Source: Hymenobacter lapidiphilus (GTDB lineage: Bacteria > Bacteroidota > Bacteroidia > Cytophagales > Hymenobacteraceae). From it: a stretch of DNA of 38,294 nt. How positions within the stretch are numbered: position 1 is the first letter of the stretch; every line of letters starts with the position of its first letter. Position numbers and translations under genes: made by a program. The notes beneath the pieces were generated by a model. The model was given only the letters and a program-made list of their open reading frames with translations, did not search any database and had not been told where the DNA came from. This document shows positions 27,142 to 33,640 of the stretch, in pieces. The stretch covers positions 1 through 38,294 of the forward strand of contig NZ_QVLT01000039.1 of the NCBI RefSeq assembly GCF_003417065.2, in the 5' to 3' direction.

Positions 27142-27229
27142 CTGTCATCCCAAGCGGAGCGAAGGACCTTATCACGCTCGAACGTATCGTTTACATGTGA
27201 TAAGGTCTTCGCTTCGCTCAGGATGACAG
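27142..27229. repeat. Hairpin element, subfamily C
   Basis: Left arm 27142-27175, right arm 27197-27229. The right arm pairs with three differences to its own left arm and with one difference to the orphan arm at 26801-26833. Confidence 0.85.
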
Positions 27230-27245
27230 ATTTATACCATATCAC

Positions 27246-27620
27246 ATGGACTACACCAACGACCCCGAACTGAACGGCAAATACCTCGGTACCATCACCA
27301 AGGATTTCGCCACCGTTTCCGATACGCTCAGCGAAGCGTCGTCGCAAATCCGCAAGCGCGACATTTCGAAGTATCCCATTTTCGTGTTTGCCCGCCAGGA
27401 AGTGCCGCTGGGCGGCCTGCTCGTGAATGCCGACGAGCTGAACCTGGAGTGGCACGTTTTCGCCAGCTACCTGGAGCTATTCGTGCAGCAGGGCATCATC
27501 AGCGAAGAAGGCATCGAGGCCTTCCAGCAAACCTACCGCGAGCCGAACGAGTACTGCTGCCTCTTCGTGCTCGACGAGGAGTTCACCAACTTCGTCTACA
27601 TCCCCTACCCGGAGGACTAA
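27246..27620 (+). CDS. Conserved hypothetical protein
   Basis: 124 residues, acidic, no signal peptide or membrane segment. It looks like a small alpha/beta cytoplasmic protein (YPIFVFARQEVPLGGLLVNADELNLEWHVF and YCCLFVLDEEFTNFVYIPYPED). I recall similar uncharacterised proteins in Bacteroidota but know no function. Codon use is normal for the window. It stands between two subfamily C hairpins with no other partner. Confidence 0.75.
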   Translation: MDYTNDPELNGKYLGTITKDFATVSDTLSEASSQIRKRDISKYPIFVFARQEVPLGGLLVNADELNLEWHVFASYLELFVQQGIISEEGIEAFQQTYREPNEYCCLFVLDEEFTNFVYIPYPED

Positions 27621-27628
27621 AAAAGCCG

Positions 27629-27726
27629 TGTCATCCTGAGCAAAGCGAAGACCTTATCACGTTTGAACAGACCGTTGTTACGGCACTCGTACGTGATAAG
27701 GCCCTTCGCTTTGCTCAGGGATGACA
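27629..27726. repeat. Hairpin element, subfamily C
   Basis: Left arm 27629-27661, right arm 27692-27726. The loop has GAACAGACCGTT, related to the loop at 27180. It lies between the convergent hypothetical gene and thiL. Confidence 0.85.
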
Positions 27727-27743
27727 GGGTTCCATTCTTGACA

Positions 27744-28766
27744 CTACCCAAAATGGCTAAACCCCTGGGCTTTCAACGGTACTGGCTGGCCGGCTTTGGT
27801 GATGAGGTTGGCGCCTTCGCTCTTCTCGACCATGTGGCCGATGATGGTGATATCGGGGTGGTTTTTGAGCTTGGCGTGGTCGGCGAGCGGGACAGTGAAC
27901 AGCAGTTCGTAGTCTTCGCCGCCGTTGAGCATGCACATGATAGGGTCGAGGTTGAATTCGCCGGCCACTTCGAGCGTGGGGTTGGCGATGGGCAGATTCT
28001 CGGTGAAAATGCGCGCCCCGGTACCGCTGGCCTGGCAGAGGTGCAGCACCTCGGAAGCCAGCCCGTCCGACACGTCAATCATGCTGGTGGGCACCACGCC
28101 CAGCTCGCGCAGCTCGTGGATAACGTCCATACGGGCTTCGGGGCGGAGCTGGCGCTGGAGCACGTAGGGGTACTTGTCGAGCTCGGGTTGGGATTCAGGG
28201 TCGGCCTGCCAGACCTGCTTTTCGCGCTCCAGCACCTGCAGGCCCAGGTAAGCGCCGCCCAGGTCGCCGGTTACGCACAGCAAATCGTTGGGGCCGGCCC
28301 CGCTGCGGCGCACGGCTTTGCCAGCTTCCACTTGGCCCAGGGCCGTTACGCTAATGGTGAGGCCGGCGCGGCTGCCGGTAGTGTCGCCACCCACTAAATC
28401 GACGTTGTAGGCTTCGCAGGCCAGTTTTACGCCTTCGAATAGTTCCTCCACGGCTTCCACGGTGAAGCGGGGCGGAATGCTCACCGCCACCACAATCTGG
28501 GTCGGCAGCGCGTTCATGGCGGCAATGTCCGACACGTTGACGGCCACGGCCTTATAGCCCAGGTGTTTGAGCGGGCAGAACGTGAGGTCGAAATGCACGC
28601 CTTCGGTTAGCAAATCGGTGCTAATGACCAGCTCCTGCCCGGCGGCCGGGGCCAGAATAGCAGCGTCGTCGCCGATGCCGAGGATGGTGCTGGGCTGGGT
28701 GAGTTCTACGGTTTGCTGGATGCGGCCAATCAGGCCGAACTCGCCTACTTTATCGAGAGGGGTCAT
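27744..28766 (-). CDS. thiL: Thiamine-monophosphate kinase
   Basis: 340 residues from the ATG at 28766 (TPLDKVGEFGLIGRIQQ). The frame continues upstream to 28895, but that part contains the leader repeat and the -7 box. ThiL phosphorylates thiamine monophosphate to the diphosphate cofactor with ATP. Signatures: IGDDAAIL, STDLLTEGVHFDL, AVNVSDIAAMNA, VGGDTTGSRAGLTISVTALG, MIDVSDGLASEVLHLC and NGGEDYELLFTV. Other thi genes are absent here. No TPP riboswitch was recognised in the leader. Cytoplasmic. Confidence 0.95.
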   Translation of the reverse strand: MTPLDKVGEFGLIGRIQQTVELTQPSTILGIGDDAAILAPAAGQELVISTDLLTEGVHFDLTFCPLKHLGYKAVAVNVSDIAAMNALPTQIVVAVSIPPRFTVEAVEELFEGVKLACEAYNVDLVGGDTTGSRAGLTISVTALGQVEAGKAVRRSGAGPNDLLCVTGDLGGAYLGLQVLEREKQVWQADPESQPELDKYPYVLQRQLRPEARMDVIHELRELGVVPTSMIDVSDGLASEVLHLCQASGTGARIFTENLPIANPTLEVAGEFNLDPIMCMLNGGEDYELLFTVPLADHAKLKNHPDITIIGHMVEKSEGANLITKAGQPVPLKAQGFSHFG

Positions 28767-28811
28767 AAATCGTTGATTTTCGCTGATTAACCGTGATTTC
28801 GCTGATTTGAA
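28767..28811. repeat. ATCAGCG-type repeat in the thiL leader
   Basis: On the plus strand AAATCGTTGATTTTCGCTGA and following CGTGATTTCGCTGATTTGAA repeat the unit seen at 9425-9529. It lies between the predicted thiL -7 box and the thiL ATG. Confidence 0.6.
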
Positions 28812-28840
28812 TAGCGTAGGGCCGCCGGGTGGCGGGGCTA

Positions 28841-28848
28841 CAAAGGTA
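28841..28848 (-). promoter_or_regulatory. Predicted -7 box for thiL
   Basis: TACCTTTG on the minus strand fits TAnnTTTG and leaves a leader of about 70 bases. Confidence 0.45.
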
Positions 28849-28942
28849 CGCGGTGAGGGGAAGTGCACTGCGGTTAGCCACCGGCCGGATTTCAAAACCC
28901 TGACTGCTTGGCGGATAGTTCGGATAGGATGGCAAACTTTTC

Positions 28943-28974
28943 TTTGCTAACGAACGTTAGGAATCGTACATTTG
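28943..28974 (+). promoter_or_regulatory. Promoter of the paaR-like gene
   Basis: TTTG (28943-28946), a 20-base spacer, TACATTTG (28967-28974). This is a full match to the Bacteroidota two-box promoter with the expected spacing and is the best promoter in the window. The ATG follows 37 bases later. Confidence 0.75.
28947..28960. promoter_or_regulatory. Palindromic operator inside the promoter spacer
   Basis: CTAACGAACGTTAG consists of perfect arms CTAACG and CGTTAG around AA, directly after the -33 box. It fits the pattern CNAACGNNCGTTNG that I recall for the Thermus thermophilus PaaR repressor. It is the expected place for autorepression by the TetR-family protein encoded next. Confidence 0.75.
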
Positions 28975-29011
28975 ACTCCTGCTCTCCTCCGCTCTTCCCA
29001 CCCGCCCTTTC

Positions 29012-29599
29012 ATGGAAACTATCCAGCTTTCACGCAAAGACCAGATTGACCAGACGGCCACGGCCCTGTTTCGCACCCGCGGCTTTGCGGCCACGAGCAT
29101 GCGCGAGTTGGCCGCCGCGCTGGGCATGGAGGCGGGCAGCATCTACTCGCACATCCGCAGCAAAGAAGAGCTGCTGCACCGCATCTGCTTCCGGCTGGCC
29201 GATGAGTTTTTCGCCGGGTTCGATGAGGCTACCACTGATACCGCGCTACCAGCCGCCCCGCGCCTGCGCCGGGCCGTGGAGAGCCACGTGCGGGTGCTCA
29301 CTACTGATGTGGCTGCTTCGGCCGTGTTTCTGCACGAGTGGCGGCACCTCTCCGAACCGGCCCGCACCGAGTTTCTGGCCCTGCGCGAGCGGTACGAAGC
29401 TGGTTTTCGTGAGCTGATTGCCGAGGGCGCTTCCGCCGGCGAGCTGTATGCGCCCGACCCGGCGTTTGCCGCCCTCACGCTGCTGGCTTCCCTCAACTGG
29501 CTGCCCACCTGGTACCGCCCCGGCGGTTCGCTCACGCCCCCCGACATTGCCCACCGCCTCGCCAACCAGCTTCTTTTCGGGCTGGAAGTGCGTTGTTAA
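29012..29599 (+). CDS. paaR: TetR-family repressor, PaaR-like
   Basis: 195 residues. N-terminal HTH about 8-55: RKDQIDQTATALFRTRGFAATSMRELAAALGMEAGSIYSHIRSKEELL. The C-terminal ligand domain has EWRHLSEPARTEFLALRERYEAGFRELI and ends with a helix LANQLLFGLEVRC. It lies just upstream of paaABCD on the same strand. Together with the operator in its promoter this supports a repressor of phenylacetate catabolism, and in Thermus PaaR the ligand is phenylacetyl-CoA. The ligand here is inferred. A hairpin element separates it from paaA. Confidence 0.85.
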   Translation: METIQLSRKDQIDQTATALFRTRGFAATSMRELAAALGMEAGSIYSHIRSKEELLHRICFRLADEFFAGFDEATTDTALPAAPRLRRAVESHVRVLTTDVAASAVFLHEWRHLSEPARTEFLALRERYEAGFRELIAEGASAGELYAPDPAFAALTLLASLNWLPTWYRPGGSLTPPDIAHRLANQLLFGLEVRC

Positions 29600-29607
29600 A
29601 AAAGTAA

Positions 29608-29717
29608 GAGAACGTTATTCAGAGCGAAGCGAAGATTCTCGCTCGCACTCGTTGAATAATGACTGTTCTAATGAATTCATGCGAGATTCTTCGCTGTACT
29701 CTGAATGACGTTTTCTC
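29608..29717. repeat. Hairpin element, subfamily B
   Basis: Left arm 29608-29642, right arm 29681-29717. The loop begins CTCGTTGAATAAT, as in the copy at 12914-13046. It stands between paaR and paaA. Confidence 0.82.
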
Positions 29718-29757
29718 GATACCAAACACTCCTGTCTCACCTCTAAAAATTCCCACC

Positions 29758-30747
29758 ATGTACGGTTCCGCTTCTACCCACGATATTCCAAACCAGGCTA
29801 CCACCGGCCTTGAAAACGAAGACCCGATTCTGCTGGCCGAGTTTGAGGCCCACATTGCCCGGGGCGAGAAAATCGAGCCTACCGACTGGATGCCCCAGCT
29901 CTACCGCAAGCAGCTCACGCGCATGATTGAGCAGCACGCGCACTCCGAAATCATCGGTTCGCTGCCCGAGGGCACCTGGATTACCCGCGCCCCCGGTTTC
30001 CGCCGCAAGATGGCCCAGATGGCCAAGGTGCAGGACGAAGTAGGCCACGCTCAGCTACTGTATTCGGCCGCCGAAACGCTGGGCAAAACCCGGGAGCAGA
30101 TGCTGTCGGACCTGATTAACGGCAAGAGCAAGTACAGCAACGTCTTCAATTACCCTACGCCCACCTGGGCCGACTCGAACGTGATTTCGTGGCTGATTGA
30201 TGCTGGCGCCATCGTAAACCAGATGGCCAACGCCAAGGGCAGCTATGGCCCTTATTGCCGGGCCCTCGACCGGATTTGCGCTGAGGAAGCCTTCCACCTT
30301 AAGTATGGCCACGATGCCGTGGTGCACTTGGCTACCGGCACGCCCATCCAGCGCCGCATGATGCAGGAGGCCCTCAACCGCTGGTGGCCCGCCATCATGA
30401 CCTTCTTCGGTCCTTCGGACAAGATGAGCACGCATACCGAAATCCTGATGCGCTGGAAGGTGAAGATGGCCACCAACGACGCCTGCCGCCAGCAGTTCCT
30501 GGATATGTACGTGCCCAAAATCTGGGAAATCGGCCTGACGCTGCCCGACGCGAACCTGCACAAAAACGAGGACGGCGTGTGGGAGTTTTCGGAGCCCGAT
30601 TGGGAAGACTTCAAGCGCGTGATTAACGGCGACGGCCCCTGCAACGCCGAGCGCATTGCCGTACGCCGCGCCGCCGAGGAAAACGGTGCCTGGGTGCGCC
30701 GGGCCATGCAGCAGCCTCAGGCCCGCTACGTCCGCCCATTGGCTTAG
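29758..30747 (+). CDS. paaA: 1,2-phenylacetyl-CoA epoxidase subunit PaaA
   Basis: Catalytic di-iron subunit of the multicomponent enzyme that epoxidises the ring of phenylacetyl-CoA. 329 residues from ATG 29758; an in-frame ATG at 29659 lies in the hairpin element and adds 33 unrelated residues. Ferritin-like ligands are visible in KVQDEVGHAQLLY and AEEAFHLKYGHDA. Other family segments are SYGPYCRALDRI, RRMMQEALNRWWPAIMTFFG and the end RRAAEENGAWVRRAMQ. Cytoplasmic, in complex with PaaC and PaaB, electrons from PaaE (gene not in the window). Confidence 0.96.
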   Translation: MYGSASTHDIPNQATTGLENEDPILLAEFEAHIARGEKIEPTDWMPQLYRKQLTRMIEQHAHSEIIGSLPEGTWITRAPGFRRKMAQMAKVQDEVGHAQLLYSAAETLGKTREQMLSDLINGKSKYSNVFNYPTPTWADSNVISWLIDAGAIVNQMANAKGSYGPYCRALDRICAEEAFHLKYGHDAVVHLATGTPIQRRMMQEALNRWWPAIMTFFGPSDKMSTHTEILMRWKVKMATNDACRQQFLDMYVPKIWEIGLTLPDANLHKNEDGVWEFSEPDWEDFKRVINGDGPCNAERIAVRRAAEENGAWVRRAMQQPQARYVRPLA

Positions 30748-30755
30748 ATCATTAA

Positions 30756-30822
30756 TGCACCAAATGAGAGGAATAGGAAAATGTGATGGTAGTTCACAAA
30801 CCTATTTCTCCCATTCGGTGCA
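30756..30822. repeat. Inverted repeat between paaA and paaB
   Basis: Arms 30756-30777 and 30801-30822 match at 19 of 22 bases. It differs from the other hairpin families. It may stabilise or attenuate the paa transcript. Confidence 0.7.
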
Positions 30823-30849
30823 TCTTCCTCATTTTGCACATTACTGAAA

Positions 30850-31476
30850 ATGCTTTTTTCTCTCGACCCGCGCATAAGCCGGCTGGAACTGCCCGATTCG
30901 GCGCTGCCCCCGCCCGATAAGGCGGCGCTGGACCAGTTTCCGACCTACGAAGTATTTCACCAGCGCAAGGAAAACACGGCCTACGTATACGTCGGGCCGG
31001 TGCATGCGCCCGAGGCAGATGTGGCCTTTCTATTTGGCAAGGAGCAGTTCAGCCGGCGCTTTCCGTGCACGGGCATGTGGGTGGTGCTTACCTCCGCCAT
31101 CAAGGTAACCGAGTACGGCGACGACCAGCAGTCGGTGTATGACCGGCTGCCGCTACTGCCTGCCGACGAGATAGGCACGGCCGATGCTTCCGGGCTGGAA
31201 TCCTACGATATTTTCCACCTCAAGAAGCGTGGCAAGGCCCACGCCCATGTAGGACAGGTATCGGCCGCCTCGCCCGAAGCGGCGTTACAGGCCGCCAAGG
31301 CTTCTTTCGGCGACCAGCGCCCGGTGGTGAATGTGTGGGTAGTGCGCAGTGCCGACCTGCTGCGCTCCGACGACGACGACCGCGACATGTGGACGACCAC
31401 GCCCGATAAGAAGTACCGCGAAGCCATTTCCTACAAAGTGCAGGACCGCATCGACCGGTTCAAGCAGGAAGGATAA
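30850..31476 (+). CDS. paaB: PaaB-type subunit with two tandem PaaB domains
   Basis: 208 residues, about twice the usual 90-100 of PaaB. Two related parts are visible: one about 35-95 with YEVFHQRKENTAYVYVGPVH, ending MWVVLTSAIK, and one about 120-180 with YDIFHLKKRGKAHAHVGQVS, ending VWVVRSADLL. Each has the (Y)x(I/V)FHxKK start, the H/Y-V-G-x-V strand and the WVV strand, so this is an internal duplication. PaaB bridges the PaaAC heterodimers in the epoxidase. The C-terminal extension MWTTTPDKKYREAISYKVQDRID resembles the usual PaaB end. No frameshift is seen. Confidence 0.88.
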   Translation: MLFSLDPRISRLELPDSALPPPDKAALDQFPTYEVFHQRKENTAYVYVGPVHAPEADVAFLFGKEQFSRRFPCTGMWVVLTSAIKVTEYGDDQQSVYDRLPLLPADEIGTADASGLESYDIFHLKKRGKAHAHVGQVSAASPEAALQAAKASFGDQRPVVNVWVVRSADLLRSDDDDRDMWTTTPDKKYREAISYKVQDRIDRFKQEG

Positions 31477-31492
31477 TCAGCATATCAACTAT

Positions 31493-32242
31493 ATGAACCC
31501 GAAGCTCGACCTACTTTACCGCCTCGCCGACGACCAGCTGATTCTGGGTCACCGCAACTCCGAATGGAACGGCCTGGGCCCGATTCTGGAGGAGGATATT
31601 GCCTTTTCGAGCATGGCGCAGGACAAGCTGGGCCACTCGCTGCAGCTGTACATGCTGCTGCACGAGCTGGGCGAGGCCGAGCCCGACACGGTGGCATTCA
31701 CCCGCAACACACCCCAGTTCCATTGCTGCCAACTCACGGAGCTGCCCATCGGTGAATACGATTTCAGCCTGATGCGCCACTTCCTGTTCGACCACGCCGA
31801 GCTGTTGCGCTTCGAGGCGCTGGCCGACAGCTCGTATGAGCCGCTGGCCCTGGTAGCCCGCAAGGTGAAGGGCGAGCTGAAGTACCACGTATTGCACGCC
31901 AACACCTGGGTGAAGCGCCTGGGCACGGCCACCGAGGAAGCCATTGAGCGGATGCAGGCAGCCCTGGAGTTCACGCTGCCCTACGCGCTGGGCATCTTCG
32001 AAACAACGGAAGCCGAACCCGAAATCATCAGCAGCGGTCTGTTTATTGGCGAAGTGGAGTTGCAGCGCCGCTGGGAAGCCAGCATCAGCAAAGTGCTGGC
32101 CCAAACGTCTCTGGTTCTGCCCGACCTGCGCCTGCTGACGCCCGTAACCGGCGGCCGCCACGGCCAGCACACTGAGCATCTGCAGCCGCTACTCGACGAA
32201 ATGGCCGAAGTGTTCCGCCTCGACCCCACGGCCGACTGGTAG
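31493..32242 (+). CDS. paaC: 1,2-phenylacetyl-CoA epoxidase subunit PaaC
   Basis: Structural ferritin-like subunit that pairs with PaaA. 249 residues from ATG 31493, 16 bases after paaB. A longer in-frame start at 31349 would overlap paaB and adds a Thr/Arg-rich stretch without family likeness. Family segments: LYRLADDQLILGHRNSEWNGLGPILEEDIAFSSMAQDKLGHS, LMRHFLFDHAELLRFEAL, ARKVKGELKYHVLHANTWVKRLGTATEES-like region, and GGRHGQHTEHLQPLLDEM at the end. Cytoplasmic. Confidence 0.95.
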   Translation: MNPKLDLLYRLADDQLILGHRNSEWNGLGPILEEDIAFSSMAQDKLGHSLQLYMLLHELGEAEPDTVAFTRNTPQFHCCQLTELPIGEYDFSLMRHFLFDHAELLRFEALADSSYEPLALVARKVKGELKYHVLHANTWVKRLGTATEEAIERMQAALEFTLPYALGIFETTEAEPEIISSGLFIGEVELQRRWEASISKVLAQTSLVLPDLRLLTPVTGGRHGQHTEHLQPLLDEMAEVFRLDPTADW

Positions 32243-32266
32243 AATTAGGTTCGTTAAGTTGAAGAA

Positions 32267-32360
32267 CCTGTCATGCTGAGCGCAGCCGAAGCATCTCTAC
32301 CGCTTCGTTATAATAGTAATTCAACGAAGGTAGAGATGCTTCGACAAGATCAGCATGACC
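32267..32360. repeat. Hairpin element, subfamily A variant, between paaC and paaD
   Basis: The left arm from 32267 carries TCATGCTGAGCGCAGCCGAA; the right arm ends at 32360. The inner parts pair well (CATCTCTACC with GGTAGAGATG), while the outer right part has a different version (GACAAGATCAGCATGACC). It resembles 10939-11032. Confidence 0.75.
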
Positions 32361-32396
32361 GTTTTGAGGGTCACCTTACTCCAATATCAGCTCGCC

Positions 32397-32882
32397 ATGC
32401 TCACCGAAGCTCAAATTCTCAACTGGCTGCAAGCCGTCACCGACCCTGAAATTCCGACGATTTCGCTTGTGGATCTGGGCGTGATTCGGGAGGTGCGGGT
32501 GGAGGAGGACGGGGGCGTGTACGTGCGCCTGACGCCTACCTTTGCCGGCTGCCCGGCCATGGATTACATGCGCCGCGACGTGGAAACGACCCTCAAGGCC
32601 CACGGCATTCCGCGCGTCACCACCGAAATCAGCCTCCGCGACCCCTGGACATCGGATATGGTAACCGACCGGGGCCGCGAGGGCCTGCGCCGCCATGGGC
32701 TGGCCACGCCGCCCAAGCTCAACGGCGGCCTCCTCGACCTCGATATTCTGGAGTACGCCGAGTGCCCGCGCTGCCACACCACCAACACGGAACTGCGCAC
32801 GCCCTTCGGCGCCACGCTCTGCCGCGCCGTGCATTACTGCCACGACTGCCGCCAAATCTTTGAGCAATTCAAACCGATTTAG
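32397..32882 (+). CDS. paaD: Phenylacetate epoxidase maturation protein PaaD
   Basis: 161 residues from ATG 32397; the longer frame from 32355 runs out of the hairpin element. N-terminal MIP18/DUF59 domain: WLQAVTDPEIPTISLVDLGVIREVRV, TPTFAGCPAMDYMRRDVETTL. The C-terminal zinc-ribbon-like part has ECPRCHTTNTELRTPFGATLC and YCHDCRQIF. PaaD-type proteins help insert or repair metal centres of the PaaABCE enzyme. paaE does not follow; the next gene is an unrelated lipoprotein. Confidence 0.93.
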   Translation: MLTEAQILNWLQAVTDPEIPTISLVDLGVIREVRVEEDGGVYVRLTPTFAGCPAMDYMRRDVETTLKAHGIPRVTTEISLRDPWTSDMVTDRGREGLRRHGLATPPKLNGGLLDLDILEYAECPRCHTTNTELRTPFGATLCRAVHYCHDCRQIFEQFKPI

Positions 32883-32933
32883 TGGTTGGTAAACTGTACG
32901 GGCGCTGATGGATGCTGGAGCACTTTTTTCCGG

Positions 32934-32962
32934 TTGAGGGAAAGATTTCGCCGGTATCTTCG
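32934..32962 (+). promoter_or_regulatory. Possible promoter of the lipoprotein gene
   Basis: TTG at 32934-32936, an 18-base spacer, TATCTTCG at 32955-32962, one base off TAnnTTTG; 34 bases before the start. Confidence 0.4.
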
Positions 32963-32996
32963 TTCGGGGCTTATCCGATTTTATTCCTCGTTTTTT

Positions 32997-33587
32997 ATGA
33001 TGCGTTTTGTCGCGCTATTGCTGGCGCTGGGGTTGCTGATGGCCAGCTGCAATCGTACTCCGGCCCCCATCGACCCGGCTTCGGCCCAGGCCGTGAAGGT
33101 CCAACTTAATATTCTGCGCGATACGGTGGCGGCCCGCTGGAGCGAGATGCAACAGTCGGATGACGGCAAGCAGCGTGATACCAAGCAGCTGTTGCGCGAG
33201 CTAAGCGGCCTGCCGGGCACCGACCGCGCCGCGCTGGCCCGCCTGCAGTACGCCAACGACCGGCTGCCCACCCGCCGCTACACCCAGCAAACCATGGCCG
33301 ACTCGGGCCTGATTGACGCCTACGATTCGGCCCAGGATTCGCTCTTGCAGGCGGTATACGGGCTGGTGCCGCTACCCACTTCGCCCAATGTAGAGGCTAC
33401 GCCTGTTTTGATGCTGACCGGCCAAATTCAGGAGGCCGATGCGGAGCTGGTGGGTTTCCGGTCGCGCTACGACCAGGCGGCCATGCGCTTCAACAACTAT
33501 CTGCAGCTGCATCAGGCCGAAATTCAGCAGTTGGGCAGCAAATACGCTCAACTGCAGCCCCTACCGCTATTCACGCTGCATAACTGA
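32997..33587 (+). CDS. Hypothetical lipoprotein
   Basis: 196 residues from the double ATG at 32997/33000. An earlier in-frame ATG at 32886 would place the signal sequence inside the protein. The signal FVALLLALGLLMASC ends in a lipobox. The mature part is helical and rich in Gln, Asp, Arg and Leu (LNILRDTVAARWSEMQQSDD, LMLTGQIQEADAELVGFRSRYDQAAMRFNNYL) and may form a coiled coil as in LemA-like proteins. I recognise no exact family. It converges on the following membrane protein gene. Confidence 0.75.
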   Translation: MMRFVALLLALGLLMASCNRTPAPIDPASAQAVKVQLNILRDTVAARWSEMQQSDDGKQRDTKQLLRELSGLPGTDRAALARLQYANDRLPTRRYTQQTMADSGLIDAYDSAQDSLLQAVYGLVPLPTSPNVEATPVLMLTGQIQEADAELVGFRSRYDQAAMRFNNYLQLHQAEIQQLGSKYAQLQPLPLFTLHN

Positions 33588-33640
33588 CATTTCGGTTCAA
33601 CCTTAGCCGAACCTGCAATACCAGCGTATGGGCGCAGGGC

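Noticed and set aside
26801..27726. The hypothetical gene at 27246 as part of the same GIY-YIG unit
   Set aside because: It is flanked by intact hairpins with their own loops and has normal spacing; nothing ties it to the repeats beyond their general presence in gaps.
28767..28895. Extended start of thiL
   Set aside because: The extra 43 residues cover the leader repeat and a good -7 box; the conserved N-terminus begins at 28766.
28767..29011. TPP riboswitch before thiL
   Set aside because: I looked for the conserved CUGAGA and ACCUGA-type parts and did not see them; the leader holds only the ATCAGCG-type repeat.
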